Positions 10,774 to 22,016 of a DNA stretch of 64,000 nt are shown in pieces. This stretch comes from Begonia masoniana. Its lineage: Eukaryota > Streptophyta > Magnoliopsida > Cucurbitales > Begoniaceae. The notes beneath the pieces are model-generated. The model searched no databases and was not told the origin of the DNA. It worked only from the letters and a program-made list of their open reading frames with translations. Location: NCBI GenBank assembly GCA_022432975.1, contig CM039502.1:20175228-20239227 (forward strand), written 5' to 3'. The position numbers were made by a program, and so were the translations under genes. How positions within the stretch are numbered: position 1 is the first letter of the stretch; each line of letters opens with the position of its first letter.

Positions 10774-13351
10774 TGTGACGACCCTAACATTGTACCCAAT
10801 TTTCTCTATTCTATTTTTTTCTATCCTAATAACTTTAATTGCATTTAAGCGGAATTTAGAGCGGAAACCAAAATTTTTAATGTTGGATTCGAAATCGACG
10901 GAGTCTATGTTTATAACTATTTAAAACAAAACTTCAAACAATTATAAAACAAATTAAAAACAATTAAAAACTTATTAAAACACAATCGGCCAGCGAAACA
11001 AGGGGCAAAAAGGGAACAGGCGCCCCTTTTTGCAGGGGCGATCGATCGCCCAAAACAGGCGATCGATCACCCATGGGCGATCGTTGCATGGCGAACGATC
11101 GCCCTTCGGCGATCGTGTCCAGCGAACGATCGCCCTTCGGCGATCGCTTGCCTGCCAGCGATCGCCACTCTTGGCGATCGCGCGACAGAGGGAGGGGCGA
11201 TCAATCGCCCCTGCCTAGCGATTGATCGCCAGGTCCTCTGGATTCAAGAGGACCTGCGCTCCCTTTTCCCTCTTCTCTTCTTTTCTTTCCTTTTCCTCCT
11301 TTCCCCTGCGTACTCAATTCTCTTACCATATATACATAAACACTAAACCATTCAATAATCATCAATACCACTCATTCATAATCCCACCCATTTCCTATTT
11401 TACCAATCGCCCGAAATAATGACTCGAAACTCAATTAAAACATAACCCGTTTTCGTAAAAACAATTCGCGTGGATATGTTTAAAAACCGAACATTTCCTA
11501 ATACCAAACATTTACAAAACGAGTTTTCCAAAACGTTTAAAAAACTTCAAAACATAAATCTATCAACTATCCAGAATCAAACACCCTAAAATGTTTCTAT
11601 ACAACCATCAACCCGACAATTCCCAAAAAAACTCAAAACACCTAACCATGAGTCCCACGGGTCAAAATGCGTCTCGACTGCGCCAACACACTCCCGCCAC
11701 CATCTTCCGTCAACTGCATCACTCCTCAGGTGGAGGGATCTCGTCCTCACCTATGTCGAAGTCACCTACACCATACAGACACACTATGAGATAAAAATCT
11801 CAATAAGGCTCGTAAATGTAAATGCATGCTGTGCATATGAGTTCATAAATCGTGCAACCATTTCTTATCTTTACATCGTGGGTGTCACCGAGATCTCAAC
11901 CCCCTAACAGGAGAGGGCACGTCCAGCGGTCGGACTACCCTTTCCACCTAGAGGAGGGGGGTACACGCTTACAACACGTACAGCCGTGCCTGAGCCCCAT
12001 CTCGCATGACCATAACATACATGAGTTCATATTAGATGCGGTATTGTGACAGACCCATAATCGATCTACACAATAGATCAATAGCCCCTCTCCAGGCCGC
12101 ATCGCCATTTTCTTTAAAACATAGTACGGCAATTCCTTTTCATGCTCTTTTAAAATACGTGATGCGTAAACAATTTATAACATAATTTAAACATGCATCA
12201 TACATACCATCAAGACAATAAAAGCAATTAAAGGCATAACTTATAAAACAACTAAACCTAACTACCCAACCAAAACAATTTAAACAAACGCGTTACCAAA
12301 ACTCCTCGAGACAACATCGACGTACGGTGTAGGCCAATATGCCAGAGTAAGTCACGAGAACTTACCTCGTGTCCGTTGCAATCCAAGCTCCGTCCACGAG
12401 CGTTGTTCACCTATGACAATTTCACAATTTTGTCGTTAAAACGAGTTTAAACTGTTAAACGTCCAAATTTAACGAAACCTTAACTATGGAAATTTCTAAA
12501 ATTCTAACTTAACTACTCGAAACATTCTTAACAACCAATTAATGTTCGATACATTGAACCGCCATTAACGAGTTTTCCCCAAAACTCGAAAGTTCGTAAA
12601 TTTCTAATATGCGTCTTAAATCAATTTAACTTCATCAAATAACGTTCAATACGTCCATTATATTCACAACTATGATAAACCTATCGATTTCTAACCCCAA
12701 ATCGCATTTTTAACGAAACCCTAAACGAACCCTAATCGTTTGAACTCCGTAAAAACCGAAATAAATTTTGCTAAAACCTTAGAATCGTACCTAGGGTTGA
12801 GTTTGAGGAAGAAAACACAAAGAATCGAGACGATTAGAGCACGAACCGGTCGCCGGAAATGGAGGAACGCCGTGGAAGAAAAAAAAAAGCCGAGAGGGAG
12901 AGGAGAGAAAAAGAGAGAGATCGTGAATGAGGGAGAAGAGGAGAGAATTTTGGTTTTAATTAAATTTGACTTGCAAATTACCTTTTTGCCCTTCCTTTGA
13001 TTTTCTATTTGTTTCGTCCTTCGTTTCGTTAATTGTCTAACGATTTGATTTCTCCAAATCTCCTTATTTCATCAATAAATCCAACTTACTACTAAGGTTC
13101 TTTTAAAACTGTCCGTTCGCAATTTGGACCTCATTTACTATTTTTACCAAAGTATTCTTTATATTACTGTAAACGTAATTTTCGTAAAATTAGCGTTATG
13201 ACTCCTAAAATTTTCGAAATATTCTTAAAATCCTTATTAATTATTAGGATCGTAATAACGCTTTCTTTTCGCAAAATAGACTTGACTTGACATATTTACA
13301 AAAATGTCATTTACATTAAAATAATAATGGTCCGTACAATCGGGTATTACA
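10774..13351 (-). repeat. 3' LTR of the gypsy element (ancestral short form)
   Basis: It pairs with 22017-26808. It contains only two 31-bp units (11093-11123 and from 11124), followed by diverged GCGATCG-rich palindromes up to about 11235. An A/G-rich tract in the minus-strand sense (about 13352-13375) is the polypurine tract next to it. The minus-strand order is U3, TATA, leader, then a CCTAGG splice-like step near 12790. Confidence 0.9.
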
Positions 13352-13390
13352 ATCCATCCACCTTTTTTAAATTTTGTCCTCAAATTTTGA

Positions 13391-14570
13391 TTATACAAAC
13401 AACTCAGGATACTTAGTCATCATATCCTGCTGTGGCTCCCAAGTCGCTTCTTCAACCTCGTAGTTCCGCCATAGCACTTGAACTAGTGGAATCTCTTTGT
13501 TGCGCAATACTTTGATCAAAGACTCCAAAATACGTACAGGCTTCTCCACATAAGTCAAGGTGGGCTGTACCTCAATGTCTCTAGCCTCCACAATATGCGA
13601 TGGATCACGCAAACACTTTCGAAGCATAGACACGTGGAATACGTCGTGGATGCCTTCCATTGAAGCCGGAAGCTGTAGTCTATACGCCATCCTCCCGATC
13701 TTCTTCAAAATAGGAAAGGGCCCCACATACCGAGGGTTCAGCTTGCCCCTCCTTCCAAATCTCATGACGCCTTTAAATGGAGAAACCTTAAGATAGACCT
13801 CATCACTTTCTTCAAACTCTAGCTCTCTCCGCCGTGTGTCAACATAGCTCTTCTGTCGACTATGAGCTATCTCAATACGCTGTCGGATAACGGCAATCTT
13901 CTCTGCCGTTTGCTGTAGAATCTCAGGACCAACGATGCTGGCCTCGCCAACCTCGTCTCAATACAACGGAGACCTACACTTTCGACCATACAAAGCTTCA
14001 TATGAGCCATACCAATGGTAGCCTGGAAGCTGTTGTTGTAAGAGAACTCTACTAGTGGCAAATATCTGCTCCACGAGCCCTGAAATTCCAGCACACAAGC
14101 TCTAAGCATATCCTCCAGAATATGATTTGTCCTCTCAGTCTGTCCATCAGTCTGAGGATGAAATGCCGTGCTGAAATTAAGCTGAGTCCTCATAAATTTG
14201 TGCAGACTCTTCCAGAACTTCGATGTAAATCTCGGATCTCTGTCTGAGACTATCAAAACTGGTACTCCGTGCAATCTAACAACCTCCTGCACATAAAGCT
14301 CTGCGAGCTGATCCATAAAAGACGTCATCTTTACAGCTAAGAAGTGGGCCGACTTTGTCAATCGGTCCACGGTCACCCAGATGCCATCATGGCCCTTCGT
14401 CGTCCTCGGGAGCCCCACAATAAAATCCACGGAGATCTGCTCCCATTTCCACTCCGAAATCGGCAGTGGCTATAGTGTTCCGGCCGGCTTCTGGTGTTCT
14501 GCCTTAACCTGTTGACAAACTAAACAGGTTTCAACGTACTTGGCGACTTCCCTCTTCATGTTCGGCCACC
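13391..14570 (-). pseudogene. Gypsy pol 3' end: integrase and chromodomain
   Basis: On the minus strand the piece at 14430-13867 starts MDFIVGLPRTTKGHDGIWVT and includes IVSDRDPRFTSKFW and HPQTDGQTERTN, the integrase catalytic core (D, D, E). After a frame break, 13765-13391 reads KLNPRYVGPFPILKKIGRMA and ends in a chromodomain-like tail (QVLWRNYEVEEATWEP..). This domain is typical of chromoviruses and targets integration to heterochromatin. Upstream, the zinc-binding region is separated from RNase H by the solo LTR at 14576-17057. Confidence 0.88.
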
Positions 14571-14575
14571 AGAAG

Positions 14576-17057
14576 TGTAATATCTGGCTTGTACGGGATT
14601 TTATATTATAATATATATTGGTATTTTTTGTAAATATGTCAAATCAAACCCGTTTTACAAAAAGAAAGCGTCATTTCGATCCTAACGATTAATAGGAATT
14701 TTAAGGAATTTACGGGATTTTTCAGAGTAATAACACCATATTCCGAGTAATTAAGTTTCTCATAATATAAAGGACGTTGTAGTAAAAATAGTAAACGAGG
14801 TCCGATTTGCAAACGGATAGTTTTAATAAATCTCAAATAATAAGTTGGACTTATTGGTGAAATAAGAAAATTTGGAGAAACCGAATAGTTAGCCGATTCA
14901 TGAAACGAAGGATGAAACGAATATAAAATATGTACTAAGGGCAAAATGGTAATTTGCAAAGTCAATTTTAAATTAAAACTCAAATCTCTCTTCTCCTTCA
15001 CCATTTCACGCCAGAGCCACTTCTTCTTCTTTCTTTCTCTCTCGGCTTCCTCTCTGCCCGCGGCGATCTTTCGACATCCGACCTCCGTTCTTCCTCCTTT
15101 CGATCCGTTTTCTTCGCGTTTTCTCCTCCAATCGACGTTCTAGGTATGGATCTATAGTTTTAAAACGTTTATTTTGAGTTTTACGGAGTTTGAACAATTA
15201 GGGTTTCGTTTAGGTTTCGTTTTAAAATCGCGATTTATAGTCCGAAATTGATAGGTTTGCCGTAATTAAGGATATAGTGAATGTATTGGACGTTATTGGA
15301 TGAATTTAATTGATTTAGGACGAATGTTAAAATTTGAGAATTTTCGGGTTTTAGGGAAAAACTCGTAAATTGTTCATCGATATGCTTCGAATAATTAAGT
15401 TAGAAGTTTTAAGAAATTTTTTAGTTAAGGTTTTGTTAATTTGGACGTTTAGAAGCTTAAATTGTTTTAACATCGACCGTTGTGTTTTAATTCAGACAAA
15501 CAACACTCGTGGACGGAGCTTGAGCTGCTTTGCACACGAGGTAAGTTCTCGTGATCTTCTCTAGCCGATTGGCCTACACCGTACTTTGAGGTCGTCTCGA
15601 GGAGTTTTGGTGATGCGTTTATTTACTCGCTTTGGCTAGGTAGTTAGGGTTCGATTGTCTTCTAGGTTGAATTTGTGTTTTGATGGTATGCTCTGTACGT
15701 ATGTTTACTTTCTGTCATATTGAACTGTTCACGCATCACGTGTTTTAAAAGAACATAGAAAATGAATTTATGCATGATGTTTTAAAGAGAATGGCGATGT
15801 GGCCTGGAGAGGGGCACGACCTATTGTGGAGACCGATTATGGGTTTGTCACAATATCACATCTATTGCATACTCATACAGTTATACAGTTACAGGTCATG
15901 CGAGATGGGGCTCAGGCACGGCTGTACGTGTTGTAAGCGTGTACCCCCACCCCCCCCCCCCCGGCTAGCTGGAAAGAGTAGTCCGACCGCAGGATGGGCT
16001 CTCTCCGGTTAGGAGGCTGAGATCTCGGTGACACCACAGAGTAAAGATAAAGAAAATGCTGCATGATTTCTGAACTCATACGCATAGCATGCATGTACAT
16101 TTACTAGAACTTGCTAAGATTTTTATCTCATAGGTGTCTGTATGGTGTAGGTGATTACGAGGAGACAGGTGAGGACGAGATCCCTCCACCTGAGGAGTGA
16201 CGCAGTTGACGGAGGATGGCATGCGGTGGTGTGTTGCGCAGTCGACGCTTACCTGACCCGTGGGGATGTATGTATAGGTTTTGGAGTTTTTGGGATGTTT
16301 TGGGCTGATGGTAGATTAGAAAATGTAATTGTACAGTTAGAACATTTTAGGATGTTTGGGAACTGGATAGTTGATAGGTTTATATGTTGATAGTTCAATG
16401 TTTTGGTAAAACTGGTTGTAAAACGTTTTGGTTAAGCTTTTATGTAGATTTTCATGAATTGATGATGATTTAAAACAGGTGGATATACTCGGTTTTCAAA
16501 CGTATCCATGCAAATTATTTTCTCGGAAGTTTAATGTGTGTATCGGTTATGTATTTTAGGAAAGGAGAAAGCTGGTGTTTTTCTCTCTGGAATTTCGGAT
16601 TCCAGAGAGCATTTTTACATTTTAATGGGCTAAAGGGAGAGGCTACCGATCGCCGAATGGTGACTTTCGATCGCCGATTGGAGTAGACGACTGGGCGCAG
16701 GGTGAGGGGCGACTGATCGCCCCTCCTAGTCTTGATACGGCTACCGATCGCTGGTGTGAAGGGCGACTGATCGCCTTGCTTGTTTGGAGCATCAGCGATC
16801 AATCTCCAAATGTTGGAGATCGATCGCCCCTCCTGTTGGTTGACTGTTTTTACAGTTTTGCCCCCCTTTAATTTTAATTGTTTTAATTGATTTTAAGTTT
16901 TATTTAATTAGTTTTATGTTTTGTTTTAAACGGTTTAAGAGTTAGATTTCAATTCCGATTTCGGTTTAAATTCCGCCTAGAGTTTATTTAAAGTTATAAG
17001 TAAAAAAAAATATATATATATGTACGGGAAATTGGGTACAGTATTAGGGTCGTGACA
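14576..17057 (+). mobile_element. Solo LTR of the same gypsy family, inserted in opposite orientation
   Basis: The 2482-bp unit begins TGTAATATCTGG and ends GGGTCGTGACA, with the TSD agaag at 14571-14575 and 17058-17062. Removing it joins QHF to WWPNMKREV in the host integrase region. Its content matches the reverse complement of the host element's LTRs (the block near 15770-15850 with 'atggcgatgtggcctgg', the GCGATCG-rich block at 16640-16830, and a CT-rich leader at about 14990-15140). Its sense is therefore plus, against the minus-strand host. It also has a C-rich run at 15945-15961. Confidence 0.9.
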
Positions 17058-17062
17058 AGAAG

Positions 17063-19029
17063 TGTTGTTTTAAATCCCGGTACATCTTGGTACTTCCCGG
17101 GTGTACAGAATAAGCTAAAGAATGTGCTTCAACCAAAATCTCTTTCTTCAACTCCTCATCGTTAGGCACGTACCACTTATGCCTGAACTTCATAATACCG
17201 TCATCTGACAAGTTGAATTCAGACACGTCTCCAGATGTCAAACTCAATCCAAGCTCCTCACATTCCATATCATTCTGCTGAGCTTCACGTATCTTATCTA
17301 GAATAGTCGACCTGAGAGAAATGTTGGTGAGCATACTGGACAACTCTGCCACAATCTCCACATCGAACCTCTTAATCTCAAACCGTAATGTAACTGACAA
17401 CGCTGCAAGTGAAGGCTGACTCGCAGTAGGCATTCGGCTCAAAGCATCAGCGACCTTGTTCGCCTTTCTTGGGTGGTATTTGATATTGAAATCGTAGTCT
17501 TTGACAAATTCCAGCCACCTTCTCTGTCGCATATTGAGCTCCTTCTGCGTAAACAGATACTTCAAACTCTTGTGGTCAGAAAATATCTCGCACTGCTGCC
17601 CATATAAGTAATGTCTCCAGATCTTCAGTGCGAAGACCACGGCTGCTAACTCCAGGTCATGCGTAGGATAGTTCTGTTCGTACGGCTTCAACTGCCGAGA
17701 AGCATACGCGATAACCTTTCCTTCCTGCATCAATACACAACCGAGTCTAACTCAAGATGCATCACAATAAATACTAAATTTGTCACCTTCAACAGGTAGT
17801 GTCAGTACTGGAGCTGTGGTCAATCTCTGCTTTAACTCCATAAAACTGCTGTCACAAGCAGCCGACCATATAAACTTCTCGTTCTTCCGAGTCAAGCGTG
17901 AGAGGGGAACTGCAATATTTGAGAATCCCTCTATGAACTTCTGATAGTAGCCAGCTAACCCGAGAAATCCACGTACTTCACGTACGTTTTTAGGCTGTGG
18001 CCAATCCCTGATCACCTGAATCTTGCTCGGATCTACAGAAACCCCTTCTTCTGATATAATGTGGCCAAGAAAACTGACCCGATCCAGCCAAAACTCACAT
18101 TTGGAGAACTTTGGATATAGCTGGTGTCGTTACAAAATTCCGAGAACAATCCTCAATTGCTCTTCATGCTCTTCCTTCGTCTTAGAATAAATCAATATAT
18201 CGTCAATGAAAACCACAACGAACTTGTCCAAGTACTCCTTGAATACACGGTTCATCAAGTCCATAAACGCTGCAGGGGCATTAGTAAGTCCAAAAGACAT
18301 GACAAGGAACTCATAATGCACATACCTTGTTCAGAACGCCGTTTTCTGAATATCTTCCTTCCAGACTTTCAGCTGATAATAACCCGAGCATAGGTCAATC
18401 TTGGGAAACACTCGGGCACCCTGTAGCTGATCAAACAAATCGTCTATCCGAGGCAGTGGGTATTTATTCTTCACTGTGAGCTTATTCAGCTCCCTGTAAT
18501 CCACGCACATCCTGAGGGTTCCGTCCTTCTTCTTGACAAATAGAACGGGCGCACCCCAGGGTGAAAAGCTGGGTCAGATGAAACCCTTATCTAACAACTC
18601 CTCAAGCTGAGTTTTCAACTCTCTCAACTCAGCAGGCGCCAATCTATATGCATTCTTCGACACTGGCGCCGAACTCAGATAAACATCAATGACAAATTTA
18701 ATCTCCCTGTCCGGCGTTAATCTAGGGAGATCATAAAGGAATATCTCAGAGAATTCTCTGACTATAGGTATGTCACTCGACTTTACTTCGCTGAGCAACT
18801 GAATATCAACTACGGTGGCCAAATAAATAGAGCACTCACCTTTAAACTGTTCGTTGACCTTCATGGAATAGGAAATAGGCGATCTGTTCAATCTGTTCAT
18901 CTCCTGATAGGAAAACTCGGCTTTACCCGGGGGTCGAAATGTCACAATCCCGGATCGACAATCGATGGTAGCGAAGTGTTGCGATAGCCAGTCCATCCCT
19001 AAGATAACATCATAGATCTCTATGCCCAT
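17063..19029 (-). pseudogene. Gypsy pol: protease end, reverse transcriptase and RNase H
   Basis: Minus-strand readings are 19029-18574 (linker with GMDWLSQHFATIDC and the RT start), 18573-18322 in broken frames, 18321-18130 ([19 protein letters not shown] and [13 protein letters not shown], the RT catalytic DD), 18015-17752 ([13 protein letters not shown]) and 17733-17044 (RNase [21 protein letters not shown], then [14 protein letters not shown]). In-frame stops include a TGA just after KGFI (about 18573), a TAA after the 'LGIL' motif (about 18127) and one after YCDAS (about 17750). The reading ends at the solo-LTR junction. Confidence 0.9.
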
Positions 19030-20076
19030 AACAATCAGGCGAGCATAGAGGGTAATGTTCCCTACAGAGACAATATTGCCCTGGACGACCTGACCTGACT
19101 AAAGAAAGCATCACACTGTACTCGCATTCTGCTAACTCAGGCACAAGCTTTAGTCTAGACACGCATGCAGTGGAGACAAAAGAGTGCGTAGCCCCCATGT
19201 CTATCAAAGAAAATACAACTACGCCCGAAATCAGAATAGTACCTGCTATTACCGAAGGCTGAGCCTCGTCATCAACATCACCAGGCTCGATAAATGCGAA
19301 GATCCTCGGCATAATCCTCCTCTGGTCTCCGCCTGACTGCTCACGGCCCTGCTTCGGGCAGTCCTTAATGTAGTGACCAACTTCCCCACATCTAAAACAT
19401 TTATTTGTGCCCACCCGGCACTCGTCACTGTGTTCTTTCTGGCACTTGGGGCACCACGGCATTTGAGAAGCCCCCTGTACCTGCTTCCCTTTACCTCGAT
19501 CATTACCTCCCTCTAAAGGCCTCTTAACGCCTCGTTGCTGTTGTTGTGGCTGTCCTCTCGGTTGCAAGCCCTTATTTCTGACCTAATGGTGGATCTCACG
19601 AAAGAAGCCTCTAGCTGGCTCCCTTAGTTTAACAGAACTCTGGTCTACAGCCTCGATCTCAAGTGCCCTGGCCACAATCTCATCGTAGGACACATTCCGT
19701 ACTACTGATATAGTGAGGCTTTTCCAAATTTCCTGACCAAGCCCCTGTAAAAACCGGCGTACCTTGTCTTCATTGACACTAACCTGACATGGCGCGAATC
19801 GTGACAATGCCTCAAACCTCCTCACATACTCGGCAATCGAACCAACTTGCCGCAACTGCATAAACTCAACCATCTTCGCCTCTCGTACTGTATGGCTGAA
19901 ATACTTGTCATAAAACATCATTTTAAAACGATCCCAACTCATAATCGCCACATCGGTGGTTGCCTTGATCGAATCCCACCAGAATCGGGCGTCCAGCGCC
20001 AAGTGGTAGCTAACCAATGCAACCTTCTCTTCGTCCTAGATGCTTGCATAGGCCAGCATGTCCTTCATGGTTCGAA
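19010..20076 (-). pseudogene. Gypsy gag (C-terminal part), zinc knuckle and protease
   Basis: From 20017 to 19583 (minus) the reading gives LALDARFWWDSIKATTDVAI, the retrotransposon gag domain, and RRFEALSRFAPCQVSVNED. From 19567 to 19010 it has a CCHC knuckle (CFRCGEVGHYIKDC) and a retropepsin-like site IDMGATHSFVS, in which the usual DSG is DMG. The N-terminal gag lies beyond the solo LTR at 20082-21577. Confidence 0.87.
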
Positions 20077-20081
20077 TCCAC

Positions 20082-21577
20082 TGTTGACTTAAATGGTGCT
20101 TAAGTCTAACTAAGTTTTTGATGTTGTATTTGAATGTTAAGTATGTAATTTGATTATGTTTATTAAATGAGAATAATGAATTATGCATCTGATTCAATCT
20201 GTTGGAAATGCCCTTGGAAAGTGTATTTTAGTAGTCTAACAATCGGGTTAAGTGTACAGGGCTGAATAGTTTAAACAGAGCTGAAAAATTGATAAACAAA
20301 GGGTACATCCACCGGTGAAACGACAAAGAAGAGTTCCTTCAACCGATCGTTAAACGACAAAGAAGAGTTCCTTCAACCGATCGCTAAATGACAAAGAAGA
20401 GTTCCTTCAACCGATCGCTAAACGACAAAGAAGAGTTCCTTCAACCGATCGCTAAATGACAAAGAAGAGTTCCTTCAACCGATCGCTAAACGACAAAGAA
20501 GAGTTCCTGCAACAACGACAAGAAAAGAGGACTTCCACCGACCGCTAAAAGCTTACTCCTGCCGATCACTAAACGACAAGGGCGGAGTCGTTCAAGCTAC
20601 TCCTGCCGATGGCATTTGAAGCTACTCCTGTCCATGGCGTTTTAATGTTGCATATACCGATAGCGATTCAGCTGGTTAAAGAAACTCATACCGATGGCGG
20701 TTCAGCGCTAATGCTTATGCTGATAGAGTTTTCAACGTGCTTCTGCCGATGACGTTCAAAGCCTACATCTTCCGATAACGTTTCAAGTTGCTTCTGCTGA
20801 TAGTGTTTTAAAGACTTCCACCGGTGACCTTCCGCCAAATTCAAATAAACCGCGAAGTATCAGAGACTTCGCCCAAAACTTAAAGTCCAGTGTATTAATG
20901 GCGTCGGGCGACTTGCAACTTCAGAATGCAACGGCTATCTGTAAATGTACGGTTGCTGCTCCAACGGTAACAAAATTGCCACATTTGGATAAGGAGCATT
21001 AAAGTTCGAGGAAGAAAAGATGACAGAGTATTTAAGCCGAGGTTAGAGCACAAAGGAACAACTTTTGCAAAAATCATTCTTTAGCCCTAACAGAGCAGAA
21101 CACTGAGAAAATACTCTGCAATTTTCTACACCTCTCTATACTTTAACTTGAGTTTTATCTGTTGAGAGATTGTAGCCGTGTACTTACTGTATTCATATTG
21201 TAAAGGCTGTGATTGACGCCCGTGAAGTTCAATCAAAGTGTAAAGGCAGTGATTGACGCCTGTGAAGTTCAATCAAGGTGTAAAGGCAGTTGATCGACGC
21301 CCGGAAGTTCGATCTGGTTTTCTCGTGAGGAGAAGGTTAAGAATCTTCAAGGGAGAGCCTTGAAGCGTGGACGTAGGCAAGCTTAGCCGAACCACGTTAA
21401 AAACTGTGGTATCAATCTCTCTCTCTCTCTCTCTCTCTCACACTTTTATTGTTTGATTATTTGCTGCTTTCATATCGTTTGAACATAAGAGAGAAATTAA
21501 TTAGATTAGCAAATTAAGTTTAAAAGTCTAATTCAACCCCCCCCCCCCCCCCCCTCTTAGACAATCTCGATCCTACA
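20082..21577 (+). mobile_element. SIRE/Maximus-like copia solo LTR inserted in gypsy gag
   Basis: The 1496-bp unit begins TGTTGACTTAAATGG and ends CGATCCTACA, with the TSD tccac at 20077-20081 and 21578-21582. Removing it restores AEEW|IRTMKD of gag. The end with a long C run (21537-21554) followed by CTCTTAG is typical of plant SIRE-type copia LTRs. Inside are tandem units of about 41-44 bp (20310-20520, 'ccgatcgctaaacgac' core) and looser repeats with CCGATGGC/CCGATAACG cores to 20830, plus a (CT)n run at 21417-21439. Confidence 0.85.
20310..20520 (+). repeat. Tandem repeats of about 41-44 bp in the SIRE-like LTR
   Basis: Five near-identical units follow one another, each with 'acaaagaagagttcct' then 'tcaaccgatcgctaaa'. 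Single changes (cgttaaacg, cgctaaatg) distinguish them. Related but less regular units follow to about 20830. Confidence 0.85.
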
Positions 21578-21582
21578 TCCAC

Positions 21583-21849
21583 TCCTCGGCTGAAGAGGGA
21601 TCCGTAGATTGCCCGTTAAATACATACCGGAGGTTGGAGCCTCTGAAATCTTTCCATTCCACGGTTACCTTGAGTCGCTGTCTCCCGAGCTCTAACGCCC
21701 TCACGGTCTATCAGGGTGCCAAGCTGTTGGGATTGTCTCTCCATTTGTTGGGCTTGACGCTCCATATGTTGGGACTGTTGGGCAATAAAATCCTTTAGAG
21801 TGTCTATCGTATCGTCTCGGTCATCTCGGTCGTTTCCTCGATGCACCAT
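21583..21849 (-). pseudogene. Gypsy gag, N-terminal part
   Basis: Start ATG at 21847-21849 (minus) gives MVHRGNDRDDRDDTIDTLKD, then glutamine-rich QAQQMERQSQQ, a probable coiled coil. A frame shift around 21612-21620 separates it from the conserved FNGQSTDPSSAEEW, which abuts the solo-LTR junction at 21582. Confidence 0.8.
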
Positions 21850-21997
21850 ATTTATATAACTCCTATAAAGATTAAAAGTACACAATTCTAAGAAACCAAA
21901 CTTAAATAAAACATATAAACATACTTATAGTTGAGGAAGGATGTCCGCGTAGTGGCTGTGCAATCAAGCAGTCTACAGAACCGATTTTAAAACCCGT

Positions 21998-22011
21998 GCG
22001 CTCTGATACCA
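21998..22011 (-). other. Primer-binding site of the gypsy element
   Basis: On the minus strand TGGTATCAGAGCGC begins five bases after the end of the 5' LTR at 22017. It matches the 3' end complement of initiator tRNA-Met, the usual primer of plant chromoviruses. It fixes the element's orientation as minus. Confidence 0.9.
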
Positions 22012-22016
22012 TAAAC

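Noticed and set aside
15770..16012. 80-codon plus-strand ORF
   Set aside because: Lies in a solo LTR; the same block occurs non-coding in the other LTRs of the family.
21998..22011. tRNA-Met-like sequence
   Set aside because: Only the 3' terminal complement of the tRNA is present and it sits next to an LTR, so it is a primer-binding site and not a tRNA gene. The same holds at 1410, 33810 and 47116.
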